Source of the DNA: Pseudoalteromonas luteoviolacea B = ATCC 29581
GTDB lineage: Bacteria > Pseudomonadota > Gammaproteobacteria > Enterobacterales > Alteromonadaceae
Length of the DNA: 64,000 nucleotides
Assembly: GCA_000333235.1 (NCBI GenBank)
Contig: CAPN01000051.1
Span: 124,001-188,000 of the forward strand
Reading direction: 5' to 3'
In this document: positions 44,737 to 53,392 of the stretch, one piece after another
Position numbering within the stretch: the first letter of the stretch is position 1
Layout: every line of letters begins with the position of its first letter
Program-made: the position numbers and the translations under genes
The notes under the pieces: model-generated
What the model was told of the DNA's origin: nothing
Databases searched by the model: none
What the model saw: only the letters and a program-made list of their open reading frames with translations

Positions 44737-46359
44737 TTATAATGTTGCAAAAAAGCAACCAAATCCAGGAAGAATTAATTCACCATTACTGAAGTTACCC
44801 GTGTGGTGTTCGAGTTCCTTGTGAGAGTATAGCGTTTTTAGCTCAAGCTCGAGTGTTGCCTCTACGGGGCTTAAATTAAATGCACATAGCATCGTTTCGC
44901 CGTCTAAGGTACGATAAAACGCAAGCACAGGCTCTTGGGTATCAATAAATTCAATGTCGCCATATTTCAAGACTGATTTATCGCTTCGCCACGCCATGAA
45001 ATGACGGTAACGATTTAACGTCGACGACGCTTTATCGGTTTGTTCACTTACCGCCAACTTAGCGTGATTTGCCTCCATTGGTAACCAAGGCTTAGCTTTA
45101 CTAAACCCAAGTTGCTTTGCTTCTTTTTCCCAAGGCATCGGCGTTCTGCATCCATCACGACCTTTAAAGTTTGGCCAAAATGTCTTGCCATAGGGGTCTT
45201 GCAGATCTTCAAAGGCTACATCGGCTTCACCAAGACCAAGTTCTTCGCCTTGGTACATACAAACACTGCCGCGCAGAGACCCTAATAACGCACTCAGCAT
45301 CGATGCTTGAAGCGGGTTACCTTTGCCACCAGTTTGATCCCATCTAGAGGCGACGCGCTCAACATCATGATTGCTGAATGCCCAACAGGGCCATCCCTCA
45401 GTCATCACTTCTTCTAAGCGAGATACTGTTTCACGAATGTATTTTGCACTGTAATCATTCGTCAATAACTCGAAACTGTAACCCATATGGAGTTTGTTAC
45501 CATCAGAGGTGTATTCTGCCATGGTCGCAAGCGAATCTTCAGACGAGATTTCGCCCAAACTAACCGTACCAGGATAGCGATCTAGCAGGGCACGGATAGC
45601 TTCCATAAAAGCTAAATTCTCTGGTTGGGTATTGTTGTAATAGTGATATTGAAAGGCATAAGGATTGTCTTCACTAAACCCGCGACCTTGGCGCAGCTCT
45701 TTTGGTTTAGCTGGATTATCGCGAAGAAGTTTATCGTGATAACAAAAATTTATCGCATCCAGTCTGAAGCCATCAACGCCTTTTTTTAACCAAAATTCAA
45801 CATTGTCCAGAACTGCTTTCCTTACATCAGGATTATGGAAATTTAGATCCGGTTGTTCCGTTAGAAAATTATGTAAATAGTATTGACCACGGCGTGGTTC
45901 CCATTGCCAAGCTGGACCACCAAAAATAGACAGCCAATTATTTGGTTGTGTACCATCCGGTTTTGCATCTGCCCAAACGTACCAATCCGCTTTGTCGTTT
46001 GTTTTGTCTTCGCGACTTTCAGTAAACCATTGATGTTGATGGGATGTATGGCTAAGTACTTGGTCAATGATAATTTTAATATCGCGAGCGTGAGCTTGCT
46101 CGATTAAAGTATCAAAATCCTCGATATCACCAAACATCGGATCGACATCGCGGTAATCTGAAATGTCGTATCCAAAGTCTTTCATTGGTGACTTAAAGAA
46201 GGGCGAGATCCAAATGGCATCGACACCGAGGCTCTTAATATAGTCAAGACGTTTGATGATACCTTGAAGATCACCGATCCCGTCATGGTTCGTGTCTTGA
46301 AAGCTGCGAGGGTAAACTTGGTATATGACCGCGCCTTTCCACCATTGATTGTTCGCCAT
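44737..46359 (-). CDS. Cytoplasmic GH13 alpha-glucosidase (oligo-1,6-glucosidase type)
   Basis: 540 residues, no signal peptide. (beta/alpha)8 GH13 enzyme with GFRLDAINF (nucleophile D about 199), VSLGEISSE (acid/base E about 270) and FSNHDVERV (D about 331). The IIDQVLSHTSHQHQWF and QVYPRSFQDTNHDGIGDLQGI signatures place it with alpha-glucosidases of the GH13 subfamilies 23/31 that act on maltose and short maltodextrins. The start at 46359 is chosen because the 32 preceding codons have no family similarity and cover the operator. A MalR-type operator lies 82 bp upstream. It is divergent from the receptor gene. Confidence 0.9.
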   Translation of the reverse strand: MANNQWWKGAVIYQVYPRSFQDTNHDGIGDLQGIIKRLDYIKSLGVDAIWISPFFKSPMKDFGYDISDYRDVDPMFGDIEDFDTLIEQAHARDIKIIIDQVLSHTSHQHQWFTESREDKTNDKADWYVWADAKPDGTQPNNWLSIFGGPAWQWEPRRGQYYLHNFLTEQPDLNFHNPDVRKAVLDNVEFWLKKGVDGFRLDAINFCYHDKLLRDNPAKPKELRQGRGFSEDNPYAFQYHYYNNTQPENLAFMEAIRALLDRYPGTVSLGEISSEDSLATMAEYTSDGNKLHMGYSFELLTNDYSAKYIRETVSRLEEVMTEGWPCWAFSNHDVERVASRWDQTGGKGNPLQASMLSALLGSLRGSVCMYQGEELGLGEADVAFEDLQDPYGKTFWPNFKGRDGCRTPMPWEKEAKQLGFSKAKPWLPMEANHAKLAVSEQTDKASSTLNRYRHFMAWRSDKSVLKYGDIEFIDTQEPVLAFYRTLDGETMLCAFNLSPVEATLELELKTLYSHKELEHHTGNFSNGELILPGFGCFFATL

Positions 46360-46440
46360 GCATATTCTCCATCTATTCGTACACATGCACTCAGATAATG
46401 GAATGAAGAATACGTTATCGCTTGAAACCTGTAAAAACCC

Positions 46441-46454
46441 TGCATACGTATGCA
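46441..46454. promoter_or_regulatory. LacI-family operator (MalR type), site 1
   Basis: Perfect palindrome TGCATACGTATGCA with the central CG typical of LacI-family operators. It lies upstream of the GH13 alpha-glucosidase gene (-). Confidence 0.85.
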
Positions 46455-46845
46455 CGTGAAATGAGTTATTTTTACTTTTAAGAGCTGAACCATTGAGAAG
46501 GTAAAAAAAGTGTCATAAAACTTTACCAATCTAAAAAAGGATAAACTGCATTTAATAGAAAAGGACATATGACCTCAGTGTTTTAATAGGAAAAGGTCAA
46601 TGATGGAACTTCATAATTGGTAAGACCATTTTGCAGGTGGGGTTTTTATGCAACAAATGAGTGGTTCGTCAGTATTATTTAGTGAAAATGTTCCTGAATT
46701 ATGGAATTAAAAATAAGAAAAAAGTTCAGAAAATATTATGATTGCTAACATTTGTGGGTTTTAAAAATAAAAGTCAATAAAAACATGTTGATACAGTATT
46801 TTATTGTGAACATTTTGTGAAACCAGAAAGTTTAGCCTACTCTTG

Positions 46846-46859
46846 AATACGTATGCATA
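46846..46859. promoter_or_regulatory. LacI-family operator (MalR type), site 2
   Basis: TGAATACGTATGCA, 13 of 14 identical to site 1. A possible promoter with TTGTGA (46817-46822) and TACTCT (46840-46845) at 17-bp spacing ends exactly before it, so a bound repressor would cover the transcription start of the receptor gene. Confidence 0.85.
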
Positions 46860-47031
46860 AAGTTGTTTATAAAAAAGCTCGAGCGCTACTATTTGCAATG
46901 ACAACAAACGTCGCTGGTAAAAAACACAATTAAACTTAATGTTGCACAACGAAAGAACAATCGTTTGGACAACACCGCAATAAACCTATTGCGGCTACTA
47001 GCAAATAAACGGCTTAATGGGATAAAACACT

Positions 47032-49815
47032 ATGTCAATGTTCAAACCAAGTATGCTCACTCTTGCCCTCGTTGCGGCAGGCGTAAGCAGCCACTCTGTA
47101 TACGCAGCTGAAGAGCAAGCGAAAAAAGAAGATGTTGAAGTAATTGAAGTTAAAGGCTTCCGTGCCAGTGTGGTTGAGTCTATCAACACAAAGCGTTTTT
47201 CAACAGAGGTTGTAGAATCAATTTCAGCGGAAGACATTGGTAAGCTGCCAGATTCGTCAATTGCAGAATCAATCGCTCGTCTACCTGGTCTCACAGCACA
47301 ACGCTTAGATGGTCGTGCAAGTCGTGTATCGATTCGTGGTTTTGGTGAAAACGAAAGCGCAACGACCTTCAATGGTCGCGAACAAGTCTCAATTTCTGAT
47401 AACCGTGGTGTTGAATTCGACCTCTATCCATCAGAAATCATGAGCGCGGTTACCGTATATAAAACACCTAGCGCGTCAATTGAAGCGGAAGGCATTGCTG
47501 GTGTTATCAATATGCAAACCATTAAGCCGTTGAGTATTGATGAGCGAGTATTTCAAGTTAATGGTCAGTACGAGCAAACGAGTTTAGAAAAGCTAAACCC
47601 AGATGGTAATGACAGCGGATTCCGTGGCACGGTATCGTACATTGATAAGTTTGCTGACGATACTTTAGGTGTTGCGTTCGCTTATACAACAATGACATCA
47701 CCTAACCAAGAAAAGCGCTGGAACGCGTGGGGTTACCCAGAATTTGACGCCAATGGTCAGAAATTCTCTATTTTAGGTGGCGCAAAACCGTTTGTTCGTT
47801 CATCGACACTTGAACGTGATTCAGCAATGTTAGTAGTAGAAGCTGCACCATCAGACAAACTATCAATGGTGTTTGATGCGCTTTATGTTGACTTTAAAGA
47901 CGAAAAAATTCTACGCGGTATCGAAATTCCATTTGCATGGGGTCAAGGTAGCATTTCAGGCGAATCTGCAACAGTAGATCCTGAAACTGGCTTTGTAACG
48001 TCTGCACTAACGCAAGGTCAACGTGTAGTTGTGCGTAACGATTACGAAGACCGCAGTGCGGAGTTAACGTCGTTTGGTTTTAATTCAAAATACAACGTTG
48101 ACACAGATTTAACCGTTGAGTTTGATGCGAGTTACTCAAGTGTTGATCGCGAAATTTGGAGCTTGGAAAGTTACTCAGGTACAGGCCGTGGTAACGACCG
48201 TGGTATCGCAGATAACATTGGTTATGCATTTAATGGCGCAAATACCGGTGCACAGTTCTCGCATCAATTAGATTACAGTGACTACAACTTAATTAAAATC
48301 GGTGGTCCACTTTCATGGGGCTGGAGTTCAGCACTGAATGAAAAGTACGGTGTTGTGGGTACTGATTACGAAAACCAATTGCAAGACGGTTTTATTAACG
48401 CACCAACTATCGATGACGAGCTGATGTCATTGAAACTTGCTGCGAAGAAAACACTTGAATCGGATTTAGTAAGCTCAGTAGAGTTTGGTATTTCATATCG
48501 CGACCGTGAAAAAACGAAAATGTCAGAAGGTTACTTCATGACGGTAAGTTCGTTCTCGTATCCTGACAATCCAGGTATGCTAACGGTGCCAGAGGAATAT
48601 CGCTTAGGCACGGCAAATCTTGATTTCATTGGTATGGGTAACATGATCGCCTACGATTCACGTCGTATGGTACAAGATGGTATGTTTGGTTTATTAAAAG
48701 AAAGCCTAACAAACCCAAGTCACGCGACTAAATCGTGGCAAGTGGCTGAAGAAGTTACCGCGGCATTCGCACAAGCGAACATTGATACAGAAGTATCTGG
48801 CATGCCATTGAAAGGGAATGCGGGCTTACGTTATGTGAAAACAACGCAATCTTCTCGCGGTAATGCCTTTGGTGTTGTGGGCGGCAAAGTTCAATTGTCA
48901 CCAACACACATAGAGCACGATTACTCGCATTTCCTACCAAGCTTGAACTTGTCATTGACTATTGATGACCAACAAACTGTTCGTTTTGGTGCGGCAAAAA
49001 CGATTTCACGTCCTCGTTTGGATGAAATGAATGCCTCAATCAATGCCTCATACAGTCAAACGCCAGATGAAAATGGTAATTACTGGAGCGTAAGTGGCGG
49101 TAACCCATCGCTCGAACCAAAAGAAGCAGTTGGTATTGATTTAACATACGAAAACTACTTTAGCCCAGAAGGTTACTTCTCTGTCGCGGTGTTTAATAAA
49201 AACCTGACCTCTTGGATTTTCGACGGTAAGTATAATATCGATATGACTGGTGTCGCCGATCCTTCAACGGGTGAAATCCCTGCGAACAGTAATGGTTCAG
49301 GTAGTGGTAAAGTGAATGGCGGTGGTGGTACGCTTTGGGGTTACGAGCTTTCACTCGCGCTTCCATTTAATGTCTTCCACGACAGTCTCGATGGTTTTGG
49401 TTTAATTGCGAGCCACACGAAAGTTAATTCAGATATTGAAGACCAAAAGGGTAACGAATATCAGCTTCCTGGACTGTCTGATAAGATCCAAAGTTTAACG
49501 GTATACTTCGAGAAAAATGGTATTCAAGCGCGTACAAGTATGCGTAAACGTGATGACTTTAAGGGCGATGTTTACGGTTTAGGCTTTAACACAGATCAAG
49601 TGGATATTCTGGGTGAAACTATTTGGGATGCGCAAATTGGCTACGACTTCAGTGAAGGTGGTGTAGACAGCTTGAAAGGCTTATCTGTGACATTCCAAGT
49701 TCAGAACATTACTGAAGAACCGTTTACGTCACTGTCTGGTGATAATGCACTTCAGGTACGTGACTACCAAGATTATGGTCGTACTTATTTGCTTGGTTTT
49801 AGCTACAAGTTCTAA
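47032..49815 (+). CDS. TonB-dependent outer-membrane receptor for maltodextrins
   Basis: 927 residues: signal peptide (cleavage after VYA), TonB box region DVEVIEVKGF (about 34-43), plug domain (about 45-170: STEVVESISAEDIGKLPDSSIAESIARLPGL, VSIRGFGENES) and a 22-strand barrel ending in the aromatic GRTYLLGFSYKF. It imports ligands using the TonB system. The maltodextrin assignment rests on its operator and neighbours (two amylases, glucoamylase, maltose permease). It is followed by a strong terminator, so it is a separately terminated first unit. Confidence 0.88.
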   Translation: MSMFKPSMLTLALVAAGVSSHSVYAAEEQAKKEDVEVIEVKGFRASVVESINTKRFSTEVVESISAEDIGKLPDSSIAESIARLPGLTAQRLDGRASRVSIRGFGENESATTFNGREQVSISDNRGVEFDLYPSEIMSAVTVYKTPSASIEAEGIAGVINMQTIKPLSIDERVFQVNGQYEQTSLEKLNPDGNDSGFRGTVSYIDKFADDTLGVAFAYTTMTSPNQEKRWNAWGYPEFDANGQKFSILGGAKPFVRSSTLERDSAMLVVEAAPSDKLSMVFDALYVDFKDEKILRGIEIPFAWGQGSISGESATVDPETGFVTSALTQGQRVVVRNDYEDRSAELTSFGFNSKYNVDTDLTVEFDASYSSVDREIWSLESYSGTGRGNDRGIADNIGYAFNGANTGAQFSHQLDYSDYNLIKIGGPLSWGWSSALNEKYGVVGTDYENQLQDGFINAPTIDDELMSLKLAAKKTLESDLVSSVEFGISYRDREKTKMSEGYFMTVSSFSYPDNPGMLTVPEEYRLGTANLDFIGMGNMIAYDSRRMVQDGMFGLLKESLTNPSHATKSWQVAEEVTAAFAQANIDTEVSGMPLKGNAGLRYVKTTQSSRGNAFGVVGGKVQLSPTHIEHDYSHFLPSLNLSLTIDDQQTVRFGAAKTISRPRLDEMNASINASYSQTPDENGNYWSVSGGNPSLEPKEAVGIDLTYENYFSPEGYFSVAVFNKNLTSWIFDGKYNIDMTGVADPSTGEIPANSNGSGSGKVNGGGGTLWGYELSLALPFNVFHDSLDGFGLIASHTKVNSDIEDQKGNEYQLPGLSDKIQSLTVYFEKNGIQARTSMRKRDDFKGDVYGLGFNTDQVDILGETIWDAQIGYDFSEGGVDSLKGLSVTFQVQNITEEPFTSLSGDNALQVRDYQDYGRTYLLGFSYKF

Positions 49816-49847
49816 TATTGCGTGATGATTAGAATGATGTGAGTTGT

Positions 49848-49882
49848 AAGCCCTTGTTGATTCCCCCAACAAGGGCTTTTTT
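49848..49882 (+). terminator. Strong intrinsic terminator between receptor and halogenase genes
   Basis: Perfect 12-bp stem AAGCCCTTGTTG / CAACAAGGGCTT and a T-tract. The next gene starts only 13 bp after it, so that gene depends on read-through or on a promoter inside the terminator. Confidence 0.93.
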
Positions 49883-49895
49883 ATTGGGATAAAAA

Positions 49896-51395
49896 ATGAA
49901 TAAAAGAATTGGAAACGTCGTTATTGTTGGTGGTGGCACAGCAGGCTGGATCACAGCGTCATTGATGGCAAAGGTGTTAGGTAAGGCGGTGTCAATTACG
50001 TTAGTGGAATCAGATGATATTGCAACCATTGGTGTTGGTGAGGCAAGTATTCCGCCTATGCAACCTTTTAATCAGGCGCTTGGCATCAATGAAGCTGAGT
50101 TTATGGCTCACACTAAATCAACAATAAAACTTGGTATCCAATTTGAAGGCTGGGGAAAGGCGACAGATAGTTATATGCATGCCTTTGGTGGCATAGGTAA
50201 AAATTTCCCATTTTGTGACTTTTATCATTTTTGGTTGCGTGCTAGGGCTGCCAATAAAGGTGGCGATTTTTGGGACTATTCACTGAATTTTCAAGCAGCA
50301 AAAGCCGGCAAGTTTAATCATCTCAATCAGATCCCAGGTACTGCCTTACCCGGACTTTCTTATGCCTATCATTTCGATGCTGGCCTTTATGCGCGATTTT
50401 TGCGAGAAAAAGCGCAAGCATGGGGAGTTAAGCGTATTGAAGGGAAGATCGAAGAAGTCCGTCAGTGTAAGACTTCAGGTTTTATCCGTGAGCTTGTTTT
50501 ACAAAGTAAAGAAGTGATTTCAGGCGATTTATTTGTAGATTGTTCCGGGTTACACGCGTTGTTAATTGATAAAACGTTAAATGCAGGATTTGAAGATTGG
50601 TCTCATTGGTTGTTGTGTGATAGCGCCATGGCCGTACCATGTGCGCATGGTAATGAAAAGGTCCTGCCATACACTCGTTCCATTGCTCATGATAGTGGTT
50701 GGCAATGGCAGATCCCGCTTCAGCATCGCATTGGCAATGGACTTGTTTATTCAAGTCGTTACTTAGATGATGAGGCAGCTAAATCGCTGTTAATGGAAAA
50801 CCTGCCAGGTAAGGCTCTCGCTGAGCCAAGAAAAATTAAGTTTAGAACTGGGCGGATCAGAGCGCCTTGGACAAAAAACGTTGTTGCAATTGGATTATCA
50901 AGTGGTTTCTTGGAACCTTTGGAGTCAACGAGTATTCACCTTATTCAAACGGCCGCTGTGCGTCTTATTAAACATTTTCCGCATCAAGGTATCGCCAATG
51001 AACAGCAGGACGCGTTTAATCAACAAAGCAAAATTGAATTTGAACGGATCCGTGATTTTATCATTCTTCATTATGCCTTGAATGAACGCACCGACAGCGC
51101 TTTTTGGCGTCATTGCGCTCAAATGAACCTACCTAAGACGCTAACCGACAAACTCGCGCTCTATAAATCAACCGGTAAGCTCTTTCGTGAAGACGAGGAA
51201 TTATTCACTGAAATAGCGTGGCAACAAGTGTTGATAGGTCAGGGGCTAGTGCCAGATGATTTTCACCCACTTGCCAATGTATTGACTGATACTCAGCTCG
51301 ATGATCTGTTCGATAGTCTAAATACCTTGACGCAACAAACAGTAAAAGGCTTAGCCTCTCATAATGAATTTTTGGAGAAGTTTGCTCGTGGTTAG
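49896..51395 (+). CDS. FAD-dependent tryptophan-halogenase-like protein
   Basis: 499 residues. The FAD-binding GGGTAGW (12-18), the catalytic lysine K78 in STIKLGIQFEGW and the diagnostic WQWQIP (about 268) are all present, so the flavin halogenase chemistry seems intact. Such enzymes halogenate tryptophan or other indoles, but many homologues occur next to TonB receptors in carbohydrate-use loci of Xanthomonas, Caulobacter and marine bacteria and have no known natural substrate. Here it overlaps the downstream amylase gene by 8 bp. No flavin reductase gene is in the locus. Confidence 0.88.
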   Translation: MNKRIGNVVIVGGGTAGWITASLMAKVLGKAVSITLVESDDIATIGVGEASIPPMQPFNQALGINEAEFMAHTKSTIKLGIQFEGWGKATDSYMHAFGGIGKNFPFCDFYHFWLRARAANKGGDFWDYSLNFQAAKAGKFNHLNQIPGTALPGLSYAYHFDAGLYARFLREKAQAWGVKRIEGKIEEVRQCKTSGFIRELVLQSKEVISGDLFVDCSGLHALLIDKTLNAGFEDWSHWLLCDSAMAVPCAHGNEKVLPYTRSIAHDSGWQWQIPLQHRIGNGLVYSSRYLDDEAAKSLLMENLPGKALAEPRKIKFRTGRIRAPWTKNVVAIGLSSGFLEPLESTSIHLIQTAAVRLIKHFPHQGIANEQQDAFNQQSKIEFERIRDFIILHYALNERTDSAFWRHCAQMNLPKTLTDKLALYKSTGKLFREDEELFTEIAWQQVLIGQGLVPDDFHPLANVLTDTQLDDLFDSLNTLTQQTVKGLASHNEFLEKFARG

Positions 51396-53262
51396 ATTCA
51401 CCTCTTTTTTATGGGTTATTGCCGCAACAGCCGGTTTATTTAGTATTGATGCCTTAGCAACAAACACAGTTCATTCTGTTGCTCCAACAAGTTGGTGGGT
51501 TGGCATGGAAAACCCGAAACTGCAAATTATGGTACACGGACCTAATGCAAAGCAACCTTGGCAGATAGTAACCAAAGGAAACGAGAAATCTGAAACCGGG
51601 ATCGTATTACAGTCGATAGAGTTCACGGAGAACAACAATTATGCATTTCTAAATGTACAGATAGAGAAAGACGCTCGTCCGAGCTCACTGACTTTTGAAA
51701 GTGAAGATGGGACATTACGTTTCGAATATGTGTTTGATGGACGAGAAGCAAATAGTCGCTTTAGACAAGGGTTTACCGCGAAAGACACCATTTATTTAAT
51801 TACGCCTGACAGGTTTGCGAATGGCAATGATAGAAATGATGCTCACCCGAGTATGCTTGAGCGGCCAGATCCGGTTTATCGAGGCGGCCGTCATGGTGGT
51901 GATATTCAAGGTGTTATTGACCATTTAGCCTATTTAAGTGACCTTGGTATTACTCAATTATGGCTTTCTCCTGTACTCGAAAACAACATGGCACATTATT
52001 CATACCATGGTTATTCCATTACGGATTTATATAAAGTGGATCCGCGCATGGGTGATAATGCCTTATATAAAAAGCTAGCAATTGAAGCTAAGCGCTATGG
52101 TATCGGCCTTATTATGGATATGGTACCAAACCATATCGGGAGTGAGCATGTTTGGATGAAAGACATGCCGAGCCTTGATTGGATTAATTATCGTGGAGAG
52201 TTTGTGGGGACTAGCCATGCGAGGCAAACTGTACAAGATGTGCACGCCAGTGAATACGACAAACGGCGCTTCGTGGATGGTTGGTTTGTGCCAACAATGC
52301 CCGATCTGAATCAACGGAACCCGTTTTTAGCCACTTACTTAACACAAAACGCAATTTGGTGGATTGAGTATGCCAATCTCAGTGGTTTTCGAATCGATAC
52401 ATTCCCTTATTCTGACAAAGTTTTCTTGGCGAATTGGCTACGTGCGATTTTTGCAGAATATCCCGATTTTAATGTGGTCGGTGAAGAGTGGACAACGCAA
52501 ACAGCGATTGCCGCTTATTGGCAAAAAGGCCAGAATAATAAAGATGGCTATGAATCTCATTTGCCTGCGCTAATGGACTTTTCACTGCAAGAGGCGTTAG
52601 TTGAAGCGCTTAATGAAGAAGAGAGTTGGAATACTGGATGGGTTAAAGTTTATCAATCAATAGCCAATGATTTCCTGTTTAAGGATCCAAACCAGTTGCT
52701 CGTCTTCGGTGACAACCATGACATGAGTAGGCTTCATACACAATTAAAGCAAAACGTTGAACATACTAAGTTAGCAATGACGTTACTGCTTACAACGCGT
52801 GGGATCCCGCAAATCTATTATGGCACTGAAATTTTGCTCGATAATGGCGATTCGAATGATCACGGAGACATCAGAATCGATTTTCCTGGTGGGTTTAAAC
52901 ATCATGTAGCGGATGCGAAAACAGGCCAAGGCTTAAGCGCTGAGCAACTCGCCATGCAGCAATACATTAAACAGCTACTCTCTTTGCGCAAACGCTATCC
53001 GCAATTGTCTGGGGATTGGCTGCTTCACTTTAGCCCATTTGATGGTATTTATGCGTATGCACGAAATATCAAACATGACGCGACGAATAAGCCGATTTTG
53101 GTGTTACTCAATAAAAGCTCGAAGGCAAGGACAATTGACAGCGAGCGTTTTAACGAGGTGATAGGTGAGCAAAAAGAGGCAACCGATTTACTGAGTGGAA
53201 AAAAGCATGACTTTGAAAGACTTGTCGTGCCAGCGAAGTCAGCCCTGGTGTTATCTCTGTAA
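51388..53262 (+). CDS. Exported GH13 cyclomaltodextrinase/amylase-type enzyme
   Basis: 624 residues from a GTG at 51388, giving a good signal peptide (MVRFTSFLWVIAATAGLFSIDALA); an ATG at 51364 overlaps more of the halogenase gene and makes a poorer signal. After an N-terminal beta-sandwich (about 28-120), the GH13 barrel has D337 (GFRIDTFPY), E366 (VVGEEWTT) and D445 (GDNHDMSR). The C-terminal beta domain (KHDATNKPILVLLNKSS) fits the cyclomaltodextrinase C domain. It is probably periplasmic and cleaves linear or cyclic maltodextrins brought in by the receptor. Confidence 0.88.
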   Translation: MVRFTSFLWVIAATAGLFSIDALATNTVHSVAPTSWWVGMENPKLQIMVHGPNAKQPWQIVTKGNEKSETGIVLQSIEFTENNNYAFLNVQIEKDARPSSLTFESEDGTLRFEYVFDGREANSRFRQGFTAKDTIYLITPDRFANGNDRNDAHPSMLERPDPVYRGGRHGGDIQGVIDHLAYLSDLGITQLWLSPVLENNMAHYSYHGYSITDLYKVDPRMGDNALYKKLAIEAKRYGIGLIMDMVPNHIGSEHVWMKDMPSLDWINYRGEFVGTSHARQTVQDVHASEYDKRRFVDGWFVPTMPDLNQRNPFLATYLTQNAIWWIEYANLSGFRIDTFPYSDKVFLANWLRAIFAEYPDFNVVGEEWTTQTAIAAYWQKGQNNKDGYESHLPALMDFSLQEALVEALNEEESWNTGWVKVYQSIANDFLFKDPNQLLVFGDNHDMSRLHTQLKQNVEHTKLAMTLLLTTRGIPQIYYGTEILLDNGDSNDHGDIRIDFPGGFKHHVADAKTGQGLSAEQLAMQQYIKQLLSLRKRYPQLSGDWLLHFSPFDGIYAYARNIKHDATNKPILVLLNKSSKARTIDSERFNEVIGEQKEATDLLSGKKHDFERLVVPAKSALVLSL

Positions 53263-53274
53263 CGATTCATTCGC

Positions 53275-53301
53275 AAGGCGCTATTTAGCGCCTTTGTTTT
53301 T
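53275..53301 (+). terminator. Intrinsic terminator after the first exported amylase gene
   Basis: Perfect 7-bp stem AAGGCGC / GCGCCTT with a 6-base loop followed by TGTTTTT. It ends the halogenase-amylase unit; the next operator starts 29 bp later. Confidence 0.88.
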
Positions 53302-53329
53302 ATCTAGAAGCGCACGAATTTGAACCAAG

Positions 53330-53343
53330 TGAATACGTATGCA
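53330..53343. promoter_or_regulatory. LacI-family operator (MalR type), site 3
   Basis: TGAATACGTATGCA, identical to site 2. It precedes the amylase-permease-glucoamylase unit by 50 bp, so that unit has its own repressor-controlled promoter. Confidence 0.85.
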
Positions 53344-53392
53344 AATGGTTTCCACTGTTGGTCAGCGCAAGTAGACTCAATGTGATAACAAG

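Larger units (their letters stand above)
46360..47031. other. 672-bp divergent control region of the maltodextrin locus
   Basis: Holds two copies of a LacI-type operator (46441-46454 and 46846-46859), one near each gene. The centre is AT-rich. A possible 20-codon reading frame with a Shine-Dalgarno-like AGGTGGGG occurs at 46648-46710; support is weak. No other gene seen. Confidence 0.6.

Noticed and set aside
46998..47372. 124-codon minus-strand frame opposite the TonB receptor start
   Set aside because: Shadow of the receptor gene; no support of its own.
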